Assembly (NCBI GenBank): GCA_963560005.1
Contig: CAUWNG010000036.1
Span: 1-19,199 of the forward strand
Direction: 5' to 3'
Origin: CAG-273 sp963560005
Lineage (GTDB): Bacteria; Bacillota; Clostridia; TANB77; CAG-508
Length of the DNA stretch: 19,199 nt
This document shows positions 7,435-15,569 of the stretch, one piece after another. The translations under genes were made by a program, and so were the position numbers. Within the stretch, counting starts at the first letter, position 1. Every line of letters begins with the position of its first letter. The notes beneath the pieces are model-generated. The model worked only from the letters and a program-made list of their open reading frames with translations. It was not told the DNA's origin and did not search any database.

Positions 7435-8568
7435 ATGACTAATTCAAAATTAAGAAATATAGAAGCAATAGCACTTATTTTAATAGTATTTATAAATCAC
7501 ATAATATTAAATATGCCACAGGTAATTTTAAGCACTTGTGGTACTTCTTCAATTATAAATGTAATTTATATAACTTTAATAACTTTTTTAGTAGGCTTCA
7601 TTTTAATAAAACTTTTTAAACCTTTTATTGATTGTGACATAATAGATATTTGTGATTACCTTGGAGGAAAAACTTTAAAAACAATAATTGGTATATTATG
7701 TATTGTATATAGCATAATAGTTTGCTCTACAATTTTAAGACATTTTACAGAAATTTTAAAAATTAATTACTATTCTAAATTTTCTATATTTTTTTTAGTA
7801 TTTCTTTTTCTTACAGCTCCTGCCATAGCAAATATGTTTGGAAATAAAGCTATAGTAAAATCTAATTTGGTAATTGTTATTCTTTCTTTAATAGGTCTAA
7901 TACTCGTGTTTTTTTCGTCAGTTCCTAATTTTGTTTTACAAAGAGCTCTACCATTACTTGGTAATGGTATTAATGAAACATTTTTTATAGGTATGAGTAA
8001 TATTTTTGCTTTTAATGGTCTATTCTTTCTATTTTTTCTTGGACCTGCTTTAGAAAAAAAACAAGACTTTAACAAAATAACTTATATCTCAATAGGAATT
8101 ATAGGAATACTTTTACTTTTAGCAATTGCTAGTTTACTATTATCTTTTCCATTCATATTTTCTACTCAACAATTATCACCTATAAATTTTATGGTAAAAA
8201 ATATTGAATATGGTACATTTTTTGAAAATCCCGAAGCTTTATTTATATTAATATGGATTATAGCTCAAATATCTTATGTTAGTATCGTTCTAATGATAAT
8301 ACTATTAATATTTAAAAAAATTACTAATATAAAACAAACTGCTAATTTATCTTTAGCTTTTTCTAGTTTTTTATTATTTGTTGCCATGCTTCCTTTAGAT
8401 ATGGCTGATATAAGATTTTTAGAAGATATTATTTATAAAAACATATCTTTAATATTTATATTTGTAGTTTTATTTGGAATTTTAATATTTGCTAATATCA
8501 AATATAAATTAAAGAAACACAAAAATAATAATATGGAGGTAAATACTAATGAACAGTTACTACAGTAA
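7435..8568 (+). CDS. Spore germination receptor subunit B (GerB/YndE-type permease)
   Basis: GerB-type subunits belong to the amino acid/polyamine/organocation transporter superfamily and carry the germinant-binding pocket. The 377 residues are almost wholly hydrophobic and fit about ten membrane helices, with few charged residues outside the loops, and a charged, Asn-rich C-terminal tail. An AAAGGA site precedes the ATG by about 12 bases; the same spacing and similar surrounding bases recur before the small gene at 9911. The gene overlaps the C subunit by 20 bases, which suggests translational coupling. The ligand cannot be predicted from sequence. Confidence 0.9.
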   Translation: MTNSKLRNIEAIALILIVFINHIILNMPQVILSTCGTSSIINVIYITLITFLVGFILIKLFKPFIDCDIIDICDYLGGKTLKTIIGILCIVYSIIVCSTILRHFTEILKINYYSKFSIFFLVFLFLTAPAIANMFGNKAIVKSNLVIVILSLIGLILVFFSSVPNFVLQRALPLLGNGINETFFIGMSNIFAFNGLFFLFFLGPALEKKQDFNKITYISIGIIGILLLLAIASLLLSFPFIFSTQQLSPINFMVKNIEYGTFFENPEALFILIWIIAQISYVSIVLMIILLIFKKITNIKQTANLSLAFSSFLLFVAMLPLDMADIRFLEDIIYKNISLIFIFVVLFGILIFANIKYKLKKHKNNNMEVNTNEQLLQ

Positions 8569-9838
8569 ATTTATAATTTTTGTATTAATACTTTCTTTGT
8601 TTTTGGTATCATGGTTTCAATTTAATCATAGCCCTGAACTTAGCGATTTAGCTTATGTAATAGCTTTGGGACTTGATGTAGGAACTTCAAATAATATAAA
8701 ATTAAGTTTACAATTTGCAAGCCAAGGTGGAGGTTCAAGTGATAGTACTAGCTCGGAAAACAGCTCTTCTACTGCTTCTGATTCCATTGTAAATACTATA
8801 GAATGTTCTTCTATAAATTCTGGAATTAATTTATTTAATAGTTATTTAAGTAAAGAAATAAATCTTTCACATTGTAAAGTATTGGTAATATCTGAAGAAC
8901 TTGCAAGTAAAGGAATTTCTGAATATATTTATACTTTAATGAACAATATTCAATTTAATCCAGACGCAAACATAATTATTTCTAAAAATGATAGTGAGGA
9001 CTTTTTAAAAGCATCTAAACCAGTACTAGAAAAAATGTCTGCCAAATATTATGAAATAATTCCAACAGCAAGTGAATACACAGGATATACACAAAATATA
9101 ACTTTAGTTGATTTCTTTTCTTCTTATTTGGATACTGCTTCTAGTCCTGTAGCAATATTAGGCTCTATAAATAATCCTTCTACACAAAAAGAATATTCTA
9201 AAGAAATAATTTCTTATAATAATTCTAATGATACATCTCCTTTAGATTCTGCTGATAAAGATTCTTCATACATTGCTGGTGAAACACCTATCAACTCTAA
9301 AAAAAATATAGAAAATATTGGTCTTGCAGTATTTAATAAAGATAAATTTGTAGGTGAACTAAATGCAATGCAAAGTCTTTGCCATTTAATAATTGAAAAT
9401 GATTTAAAGACAGGTCAAATTAGAATCCCCAGTCCTTTTCGTGAAGGAGATTATATAGACCTTTCTATAAGATTAGCCAAAAACACTAATAAAAAAGTTT
9501 ATTTAGAAAATGGTACTCCTTATATAGAATGTAATATTCATTTAACTTCTAGAATACTTTCAATGGATGAAACTTCAGAAAATTTAAATAAAGAAAATGT
9601 TAAAAAATTAGAAGATTATACAAATAAATATTTAGAAAATAATATTTCAAATTATTTATATAAAACTTCAAAAGAATATAAAACAGATATAGATGGATTT
9701 GGAAACTATGCTAGAAAATACTTTACTTTCTGGAATGATTGGCAAAATTATAATTGGCTTAATAATTACCAAAATGCCTTTTTTAAAGTTACAGTCTATT
9801 CAAATATAAAATCATCTTATCTGTTAATGGAAAGTTAA
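8549..9838 (+). CDS. Spore germination receptor subunit C (Ger(x)C family), without a lipobox
   Basis: GerC subunits are normally lipoproteins on the outer face of the inner spore membrane. The 429 residues carry the family segments SPELSDLAYVIALGLD (28-43), LSHCKVLVISEELASKGI and a C-terminal domain ending in a strand with FFKVTVYSNI. The N-terminal hydrophobic segment (about 8-22) ends in FLVSWF where relatives have LxGCW followed by Asp; Ser21 (codon TCA) stands at the place of the lipidated Cys, so the protein may be an uncleaved membrane-anchored form. A Ser-rich insert (58-79) and a second Ser/Asp/Asn-rich stretch (about 205-240) are low-complexity. GGAGG precedes the ATG by nine bases, inside the end of the B gene. 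Confidence 0.88.
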   Translation: MNSYYSKFIIFVLILSLFLVSWFQFNHSPELSDLAYVIALGLDVGTSNNIKLSLQFASQGGGSSDSTSSENSSSTASDSIVNTIECSSINSGINLFNSYLSKEINLSHCKVLVISEELASKGISEYIYTLMNNIQFNPDANIIISKNDSEDFLKASKPVLEKMSAKYYEIIPTASEYTGYTQNITLVDFFSSYLDTASSPVAILGSINNPSTQKEYSKEIISYNNSNDTSPLDSADKDSSYIAGETPINSKKNIENIGLAVFNKDKFVGELNAMQSLCHLIIENDLKTGQIRIPSPFREGDYIDLSIRLAKNTNKKVYLENGTPYIECNIHLTSRILSMDETSENLNKENVKKLEDYTNKYLENNISNYLYKTSKEYKTDIDGFGNYARKYFTFWNDWQNYNWLNNYQNAFFKVTVYSNIKSSYLLMES

Positions 9839-9910
9839 AGAAAAAATTTAAATACAAATAATTTACTTTTTTCTTTAATATTTAATATTGCAGAAAGGAT
9901 TGTTAATAAA

Positions 9911-10075
9911 ATGAGAGTTCTTATATTTCTAGTAAGTATTTTTATTAGTATAAAAACTATTATATATGGAATAATAGTTTTTAAAAATGAACAAAATAAA
10001 TATGGTGGAGTATCTGTTATTTCTATTGGTATTTTAGCTTTTATACTTCCTACTATTATAATTTTTATACGATAA
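9911..10075 (+). CDS. Small two-helix membrane protein, candidate D subunit of the germination receptor
   Basis: A 54-codon frame encodes a protein with two hydrophobic segments (about 3-24 and 34-53) joined by a polar loop KNEQNKYGG. AAAGGA lies 11 bases before the ATG, with flanking bases close to those before the B gene. It is 72 bases after the C gene, with no terminator between, and a hairpin follows its stop. Some Bacillus receptor operons (for example gerK) have a fourth gene for a protein of about 60-80 residues with two membrane helices that modulates germination; size, topology and position fit that role. The function is inferred from context, not from recognised sequence. Confidence 0.65.
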   Translation: MRVLIFLVSIFISIKTIIYGIIVFKNEQNKYGGVSVISIGILAFILPTIIIFIR

Positions 10076-10112
10076 ATAATGGCAGACTTATTTTAAGTTT
10101 GCCTAATTATTT
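10074..10112. terminator. Hairpin between the germination operon and the convergent DUF4363 gene
   Basis: GGCAGACTTA pairs with TAAGTTTGCC (one G-T pair, three-base loop), and the stem continues as AAATAAT with ATTATTT past a two-base bulge. It sits between two convergent genes and could stop transcription from both sides, although the T tracts are short and mixed with A. Confidence 0.65.
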
Positions 10113-10125
10113 AAACATATACTTT

Positions 10126-10509
10126 TTAAAAAATATTAACTATTTTTAATGCATTTTTATCTTTTATATGTTGTAATATATAAATACATGTATCTAAATT
10201 TTCAATTCCCACATTATAATCTTTAGTATTTATATTAGCTTTCAACTTCACAATTTGAGTTTCAACCTTTTCTAATTCTTCATGTTCTACATAGTATGCT
10301 AATTTTTTATATTCTCTAGTCCATTGCTCTTCTATTCCATGTATTTGCTTTTTTGCAAAACCTTCATTTTTTTTCTCCATATTTCCTTTTAGTTGTATTA
10401 AGTTTTCCTCTAATTTTAAATAGGTTTCATTTATGTTGTTTTGTGTAATTATATTTAATAATATTATTAATATTATTACAGCAATACTTATTATAATTTC
10501 TTTTTTCAT
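10126..10509 (-). CDS. DUF4363-like membrane-anchored protein
   Basis: This 127-residue protein has one N-terminal membrane helix (about 4-22) and a helical, charged outer part. The pattern W-x(n)-LAYYVEHEELEKVE, with Trp63 (TREYKK follows), resembles the DUF4363 family of clostridial proteins of unknown function. It starts two bases after the stop of the YetF-like gene, so the two form an operon, a pairing commonly seen for these families. A proposed role is as an accessory to the YetF protein, by context only. Confidence 0.65.
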   Translation of the reverse strand: MKKEIIISIAVIILIILLNIITQNNINETYLKLEENLIQLKGNMEKKNEGFAKKQIHGIEEQWTREYKKLAYYVEHEELEKVETQIVKLKANINTKDYNVGIENLDTCIYILQHIKDKNALKIVNIF

Positions 10510-10511
10510 AA

Positions 10512-11189
10512 TTAATTTTTCTTCTCCTTCTCTTGACAGAATATATTATTATTAGCATCTATAGTAACTATAAGGGCTTCTTCTGGATTTATATTAAACT
10601 TTTTCACTTGCTTTTTTAGCCAATTATAGTCCTTACCCACCTTTTTTAAATTATCATACATTACTTTTCCATCTATAACTAAGTCATAAGTTATTCCTTC
10701 ATATTCGGGCATAATATTAAAATCCTGAGGAGTTGTATTTCTTTTATTTGGTTTTGGAATAACTGTTAATTGGCCACTAGTCTCTAATATTGCATACTCC
10801 ACATCTCCAATATTTACTATATTATTTCCCCTTAATCTTTCTTGTAGCTCATTTAATGTAAATCTTTCTTTTTTTAATACCTTCTCATCTATTCTTCCTC
10901 TATATATTAAAATTGAAGGTTTACCACACAATATTTCTCTTGCTTTCATACTTTTTATATTTATTAATGAAATAAGTAAATGCATTACTAATAACCCTAA
11001 TATAGGAATTATTCCATTTGTAATAGGTATTCCAGAATCTGCCATTGGTATTGAGGCCAAATCTGCAATTAATACGGAAACAACTAATTCAAAAGGTTGA
11101 AGCTGACCAATTTCTCTCTTTCCCATTAATCTCATAACAATTAATACTATTATGTATAAAAAAATTGTTCTTATAAAAGTAATTAACAT
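10512..11189 (-). CDS. YetF/DUF421 family membrane protein
   Basis: The 225 residues begin with membrane helices (about 3-21, a hydrophobic stretch at 33-48 and 56-77) and include the family signature KREIGQLQPFELV (24-36), followed by a soluble domain with KPSILIYRGRID and a conserved C-terminal region. The DUF421 family includes YetF and YcaP; in Bacillus a DUF421-containing protein (2Duf) is found in the spore inner membrane and raises heat resistance, so a spore role is possible here beside germination genes, but that is an inference. GAGGTG lies about six bases before the ATG. It is followed directly by the DUF4363 gene. Confidence 0.88.
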   Translation of the reverse strand: MLITFIRTIFLYIIVLIVMRLMGKREIGQLQPFELVVSVLIADLASIPMADSGIPITNGIIPILGLLVMHLLISLINIKSMKAREILCGKPSILIYRGRIDEKVLKKERFTLNELQERLRGNNIVNIGDVEYAILETSGQLTVIPKPNKRNTTPQDFNIMPEYEGITYDLVIDGKVMYDNLKKVGKDYNWLKKQVKKFNINPEEALIVTIDANNNIFCQEKEKKN

Positions 11190-11216
11190 TTATAACACCT
11201 CAATATTATTTTTAAC

Positions 11217-11259
11217 AAAAAAAAAATATTTATTCTTATTTGAATAAATAATTTTTTTT
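11217..11259. terminator. AT-only bidirectional terminator-like hairpin between divergent genes
   Basis: TATTTATTC pairs perfectly with GAATAAATA (11227-11235 with 11242-11250), flanked by a run of ten A on the left and eight T on the right, so either strand would carry a hairpin followed by a T run. It lies in the leader side of the YetF-like gene and upstream of the divergent membrane-protein gene. The stem is almost all A-T and would be weak. Confidence 0.4.
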
Positions 11260-11283
11260 AGTAAATAATATAATTGAAACCAT

Positions 11284-11304
11284 GAATAATAATCATTGTT
11301 ATTC
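11284..11304 (+). other. Leader stem-loop before the four-helix membrane protein
   Basis: GAATAATAA pairs with TTGTTATTC (one G-T pair) around a three-base loop, ending nine bases before the AAGGAGG site. It may protect the 5' end of the message or be chance in AT-rich DNA. Confidence 0.25.
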
Positions 11305-11327
11305 TTAAAATTAAGGAGGTTTTTAAA

Positions 11328-11708
11328 ATGTCAGAAATGAATACCAATACACAAACAAAAAATAATACCAAAAGTACTGTTTGGCAAATTGTTGGTAGAC
11401 TAGTAACTGCTGGAATAGTTCTTGCAATTACTGCATTTTTTACACCTGGATTTGAAATAAATAACTTCTGGGCATTAGCAGCAGCTGCTGTTGTTCTTAC
11501 AGTTATGGATTATTTAATTATAAAGTTAACTGGATTACATGCAAGTCCTTTTGGTAAAGGTTTTGTAGGTTTTGTACTTTCAGCAGTTATACTATATGTT
11601 ACTCAATACTTTGTAGCTGGTTATGCAATATCTTGGATAGCAGCTATAGTAGGTGCTTTAGTATATGGTGTAGTTGATTACTTTATTCCAGGCGAACAAG
11701 GAATGTAG
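11328..11708 (+). CDS. Four-helix membrane protein, PF04020-like ('phage holin family')
   Basis: The 126 residues have a polar, Asn/Thr-rich N-terminus (1-17) and four membrane helices (about 19-38, 47-66, 76-96, 100-119), with an FFTPGFEINNFWAL turn and a VDYFIPG ending. This resembles the small four-helix proteins automatically named phage holin family (PF04020), which are common chromosomal proteins in Clostridia and not evidence of a phage; nothing else here is phage-like. A consensus AAGGAGG stands eight bases before the ATG, suggesting efficient translation. It is a single-gene unit closed by a strong terminator. The function is unknown. Confidence 0.7.
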   Translation: MSEMNTNTQTKNNTKSTVWQIVGRLVTAGIVLAITAFFTPGFEINNFWALAAAAVVLTVMDYLIIKLTGLHASPFGKGFVGFVLSAVILYVTQYFVAGYAISWIAAIVGALVYGVVDYFIPGEQGM

Positions 11709-11710
11709 CC

Positions 11711-11742
11711 AAAAAGGTCAAATCTTATATTTGACCTTTTTT
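11711..11742. terminator. Bidirectional terminator
   Basis: A perfect 13-pair stem, AAAAAGGTCAAAT with ATTTGACCTTTTT, and a five-base loop give a T run on both strands. It serves the plus-strand membrane protein and the minus-strand fabI, which converge here. Confidence 0.95.
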
Positions 11743-11748
11743 ATTCCA

Positions 11749-12519
11749 TTACACTCCTACAATAGAAAAGCCATTATCTACATGTATTACTTCCCCTGTT
11801 ATTGCACTTGACATTTCACTAAATAAAAATGTTACAGTATCTCCTACCTCTTTTGTAGTTACATTTTTGTGTAAAGGTGCTTTTTCTTCTACTATATTTA
11901 ATATTGAGCCAAAATCTTTTATTCCCTTTGCTGAAAGAGTTTTTATTGGACCTGCTGAAATTGCATTTATACGAATTGTATTTGTTCCTAAATCTTGTGC
12001 TAAATACTTAATACTTGCTTCTAGTGCAGCTTTTGCAACCCCCATTATATTATATCCTACAACAGCTTTTTCTGATCCATAATATGTTAATGCTACAATG
12101 CTTGAATTTTTATTTAATAATTCTTTTTCCATTGCTATCCTTGCAATTGCAACTAATGAATATGCACTTATATCTGATGCATGTGCAAAACCATTTCTTG
12201 ATGTTTTTATAAAATTATTTCTTAAATCTTCTGTATTAGCATGTGCTATACTATGTAAAATACCATCTATTTTTCCATTTTCGTTTTTTACTTTTTCTAA
12301 ACATTCTGATATACTTTCATCACTTCCTGCATCACAAGTATACAACTTTGAATTTGGTATTTGACTAATTAATTCCTTTATTTTTTCAATATTTTCCATA
12401 TTGCTACATGTAAACAAAACCTCTGCTCCATTTTCATAAGCTGACTTAGCAGCTCCCCAAGCTATACTCCATTTATTTCTAATTCCCATAATTAAAACTT
12501 TTTTTCCTGTTAATAACAT
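11749..12519 (-). CDS. fabI: Enoyl-[acyl-carrier-protein] reductase FabI
   Basis: FabI carries out the last reduction of each fatty-acid elongation cycle, using NAD(P)H. The 256-residue short-chain dehydrogenase has the FabI-type glycine motif GIRNKWSIAWG (12-22), the catalytic Y146 and Y156 with K163 in YNIMGVAK, and a C-terminus SAITGEVIHVDNGF. Similarity to Bacillus FabI is high throughout, for example IRINAISAGPIKTLSAKGI. It is the last gene of the accC-accD-accA-fabI run, ten bases after the accA stop, with AAAGG overlapping the end of accA. Many clostridia use the flavoprotein FabK for this step; here FabI sits in the operon and no FabK is seen in the window. FabI is the target of triclosan-type inhibitors. 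Confidence 0.95.
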   Translation of the reverse strand: MLLTGKKVLIMGIRNKWSIAWGAAKSAYENGAEVLFTCSNMENIEKIKELISQIPNSKLYTCDAGSDESISECLEKVKNENGKIDGILHSIAHANTEDLRNNFIKTSRNGFAHASDISAYSLVAIARIAMEKELLNKNSSIVALTYYGSEKAVVGYNIMGVAKAALEASIKYLAQDLGTNTIRINAISAGPIKTLSAKGIKDFGSILNIVEEKAPLHKNVTTKEVGDTVTFLFSEMSSAITGEVIHVDNGFSIVGV

Positions 12520-12529
12520 TATTTTAACA

Positions 12530-13327
12530 CTACCTTTCTATTTTTCCAATTTTCCTAAACTTTTCATATCTTTCTTCCAATAAAATATCTTTATTAATTT
12601 TTGTTAATTTGTTTAAATTTTTAATAATACTTCTTTTTAAATTAATACTCATCTCTATAATATTATTTTGAGCTCCACCATTTGGCTCTTTTATTATTTC
12701 ATCTATTATTCCTAATTCTTTTAAATCTCTTGCTGTTATTTTCATGTTTTTTGCAGCTTCTTTATTTTTAGTAACATCTTTATATAATATACTTGCAAAT
12801 CCTTCTGGTGATAAAATAGAATATATAGAATTTTCTAACATTATTATTTTATCTCCAACACCTAAAGCTAGTGCTCCTCCACTAGAACCTTCCCCTATTA
12901 CTACACAAATAATAGGCACCTTAATAGTAGACATCTCTAATAAATTTCTTGCTATTGCCTCCCCTTGCCCTCTTTCTTCTGCACCTATCCCAGGATATGC
13001 TCCTGGAGTATCTATAAATGTTATTATAGGCCTTTCAAATTTTTCTGTCTGTTTCATTAATCTTAATGATTTTCTATAACCTTCTGGATTAGTCATTCCA
13101 AAATTTCTTTCCATATTTTCTTTTGTAGTTTTACCTTTTTGTTGACCTATTACTGTAACAACATAATTTTCTATTCTTGCTATTCCGCCTATTATTGATT
13201 TATCATCTCCAAATAATCTATCCCCATGTAATTCAATAAACTCTTCAAAAACATTGTTTATATAATCCATTGTTTTTGGTCTTTTACTATCTCTTGCAAG
13301 TTCTACTTTATTCCATGCTGTATTCAT
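12530..13327 (-). CDS. accA: Acetyl-CoA carboxylase carboxyltransferase subunit alpha
   Basis: AccA with AccD transfers the carboxyl group from carboxybiotin to acetyl-CoA, making malonyl-CoA. The 265-residue crotonase-like protein has RPKTMDYI near the N-terminus, ELHGDRLFGDD, FIDTPGAYPGIGAEERGQG and GEGSSGGALALGVGD, which form the oxyanion and biotin-binding parts of the site. The length is somewhat below the roughly 320 residues of the E. coli protein, with a shorter N-terminus, as is frequent in Clostridia. The start is taken at 13327, eight bases after AGGAGG; the in-frame GTG at 13336 abuts that site. ATG overlaps the accD stop as TAATG, so translation is probably coupled. Confidence 0.96.
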   Translation of the reverse strand: MNTAWNKVELARDSKRPKTMDYINNVFEEFIELHGDRLFGDDKSIIGGIARIENYVVTVIGQQKGKTTKENMERNFGMTNPEGYRKSLRLMKQTEKFERPIITFIDTPGAYPGIGAEERGQGEAIARNLLEMSTIKVPIICVVIGEGSSGGALALGVGDKIIMLENSIYSILSPEGFASILYKDVTKNKEAAKNMKITARDLKELGIIDEIIKEPNGGAQNNIIEMSINLKRSIIKNLNKLTKINKDILLEERYEKFRKIGKIER

Positions 13328-14184
13328 TAATTGCACCTCCTATGAAGTTTTAATATATTTGCAAGTTCTACTTTCATATTTTTTCTTTCAACTATTCTAT
13401 CTATAAAACCTTTTTCTAATAAAAATTCTGATTTTTGAAATCCATCTGGTAATTGTTGTTTAATAGTTTGTTCTATCACTCTTGGCCCTGCAAAACCTAT
13501 TAATGCTTTTGGCTCTGCTAATATAATATCACCTAACATTGCAAAACTTGCTGTTACTCCTCCAGTTGTTGGATCAGTTAATACAGATATATATAACAAT
13601 CCTTCTTTATTATGTTTTGCCAAAGCTGCTGACGTTTTTGCCATCTGCATTAACGAAATTATACCTTCTTGCATTCTTGCTCCACCTGAAACACAAAATA
13701 TAATTAGTGGAAGTTTTAATTTTATAGATGTTTCTATTGCTAATGTTATTTTTTCACCAACAACACTTCCCATACTTCCCATCATAAAGTTTCCGTCCAT
13801 TACTGCCAATACAACTTTTTCTCCATATATTTTTCCAATTCCAGTTGTAACAGCTTCTTCTATATTAGTTTTTTCTTGCAATATTTCAAGTTTTTTTTCA
13901 TACCCCTCAAATTTCAATGGATTTGCAGTTTTCAATCCTTTTCCTATCTCTTCAAAAGTATCTTCATCTATTATTTGTCTTATTCTTCTTCTTGAGGATA
14001 TTCTAAAATGTTTTCCACAATTAGGACATACACTTAAATTTTTATGTAATTCCTCTTTATATATTATTTCTTTACACAACTCACATTTTACCCATTTTCC
14101 TATAAGCATATCCCCAGCAATTTCATTTTTGGATGAAAAATTTATATCTTCTGGATTCATTTTCTTTATTTTATCTATAATCAA
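13327..14184 (-). CDS. accD: Acetyl-CoA carboxylase carboxyltransferase subunit beta
   Basis: AccD is the partner of AccA in the carboxyltransferase. The 285 residues begin with a four-cysteine zinc ribbon (C34, C37, C53, C56), followed by the crotonase-like domain with VMDGNFMMGSMGSVVGEK, CVSGGARMQEG and TDPTTGGVTASFAMLGD. The start is a TTG at 14184, about seven bases after AAGAGGTG; the next in-frame ATG (14160) has no binding site, so TTG is preferred. The last codons, Arg-Arg-Cys-Asn, are at the same time the Shine-Dalgarno of accA. The gene follows accC after 13 bases. Confidence 0.96.
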   Translation of the reverse strand: MIIDKIKKMNPEDINFSSKNEIAGDMLIGKWVKCELCKEIIYKEELHKNLSVCPNCGKHFRISSRRRIRQIIDEDTFEEIGKGLKTANPLKFEGYEKKLEILQEKTNIEEAVTTGIGKIYGEKVVLAVMDGNFMMGSMGSVVGEKITLAIETSIKLKLPLIIFCVSGGARMQEGIISLMQMAKTSAALAKHNKEGLLYISVLTDPTTGGVTASFAMLGDIILAEPKALIGFAGPRVIEQTIKQQLPDGFQKSEFLLEKGFIDRIVERKNMKVELANILKLHRRCN

Positions 14185-14197
14185 TTTTTAGCACCTC

Positions 14198-15541
14198 TTA
14201 TATTCCAAATTCACTTTTTAAAAAAGATGTAGTATAATTATTAGTTCTAAAGTTTTCATTTTCCAATATTTTATATAAAAAATCTATATTTGTATCTACA
14301 CCTTCTATTATAAATTCACCTAATGCACTCTTCATTTTTTCTATAGATTCTTGCCTATTATTTCCATGTACTATTATTTTTGCAATCATAGAATCATAAT
14401 AAATAGGAATTTCATATCCTTCATATATAGCACTATCAATTCGTATTCCATTCCCTCCTGGTAAATGCAAGCCAATTATTTTTCCAGGACATGGCATAAA
14501 ATTTTTATCTGGATTTTCTGCATTTATCCTACATTCTAAGCTATGACCTGTTATTTTTATGTCTTTTTGAGAATATTCTAATGTTTTACCACTTGCAATT
14601 TTTATTTGTTCCTTTATAATATCTATTCCAGTAACCATTTCTGTAACAGGATGTTCTACCTGTACTCTAGTATTCATTTCCATAAAATAAAAATCCTTAT
14701 TTTTATCTACTAAAAACTCAATAGTACCAACATTATAATATCCTATCTTCTTAATTGCATTAACAGCAATCTCTCCCATTTTTTTCCTTACTTTATCCTT
14801 TATTATTAAAGATGGAGTTTCTTCTAAAATTTTTTGGTTTTTCCTTTGAATACTACAATCTCTTTCTCCTAAATATACACAATTTCCATGTTCATCTGCT
14901 ATTATTTGTATTTCTATATGCCTAGGATTTTCTATATATTTTTCTATGTAAACACTATCATCATTAAACGAAGTTAAAGATTCTTGCTTTACTATCTCAT
15001 AAGCTTTTAAAAGCTCTTCTTCTGTATATGCTATCCTTATTCCTTTTCCGCCACCACCAGCAGAAGCTTTTACTATTACAGGATATTTTATATTTTTGGC
15101 AACTTCTTTTGCTTCTTTAAGTGAACTTATTAATCCATCAGATCCTGGTACTACAGGAATACCTACATTTTTCATTGTATCCTTTGCTTTAGATTTATTT
15201 CCCATTAATTCTATCATTTTATAATTTGGACCTATAAATTTAATTCCTATTTCTTCACATATTTTAGCAAATTTAACATTTTCAGATAAAAATCCAAATC
15301 CTGGATGTATACTATCACACCCTGTTAAATATGCTGCTTCTATTATGGCTTTAATATTTAAATAACTATCTGTAGATTTAGCTGGTCCTATACATACCGC
15401 TTCATCAGCCAACTTAGTATGTAACGCTGTCTTATCCGCTTCTGAATAAATAGCAACTGTTCTAATTCCCATTTCTCTACATGCCCTTATAATTCTAACA
15501 GCTATTTCTCCACGGTTAGCAATAAGTATTTTTTTTAACAT
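14198..15541 (-). CDS. accC: Acetyl-CoA carboxylase biotin carboxylase subunit
   Basis: AccC carboxylates biotin on the carrier protein with ATP and bicarbonate. The 447-residue ATP-grasp enzyme opens with KKILIANRGEIAVRIIRACR, has the nucleotide-binding K116 and K159, the glycine loop AGGGGKG (161-167), the QRKNQK segment (232-237), and the catalytic EMNTRVQVEHPVTEM (288-302) with R292. The length equals that of the E. coli protein. AAAGGA precedes the ATG by about ten bases. It starts a run of four genes (accC, accD, accA, fabI) and is separated from fabZ by an opposite-strand gene, so it probably has its own promoter. Confidence 0.97.
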   Translation of the reverse strand: MLKKILIANRGEIAVRIIRACREMGIRTVAIYSEADKTALHTKLADEAVCIGPAKSTDSYLNIKAIIEAAYLTGCDSIHPGFGFLSENVKFAKICEEIGIKFIGPNYKMIELMGNKSKAKDTMKNVGIPVVPGSDGLISSLKEAKEVAKNIKYPVIVKASAGGGGKGIRIAYTEEELLKAYEIVKQESLTSFNDDSVYIEKYIENPRHIEIQIIADEHGNCVYLGERDCSIQRKNQKILEETPSLIIKDKVRKKMGEIAVNAIKKIGYYNVGTIEFLVDKNKDFYFMEMNTRVQVEHPVTEMVTGIDIIKEQIKIASGKTLEYSQKDIKITGHSLECRINAENPDKNFMPCPGKIIGLHLPGGNGIRIDSAIYEGYEIPIYYDSMIAKIIVHGNNRQESIEKMKSALGEFIIEGVDTNIDFLYKILENENFRTNNYTTSFLKSEFGI

Positions 15542-15569
15542 TTTATTTTTTCCTTTCTTTTTATGTAAA

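Noticed and set aside
11328..11708. Prophage remnant suggested by the holin-like protein
   Set aside because: No phage structural, lysis, integrase or attachment sequences are nearby; this membrane family is common on clostridial chromosomes.
12015..12364. Overlapping open frames opposite fabI
   Set aside because: They are low-complexity Leu/Ile-rich translations of the reverse of a conserved gene.
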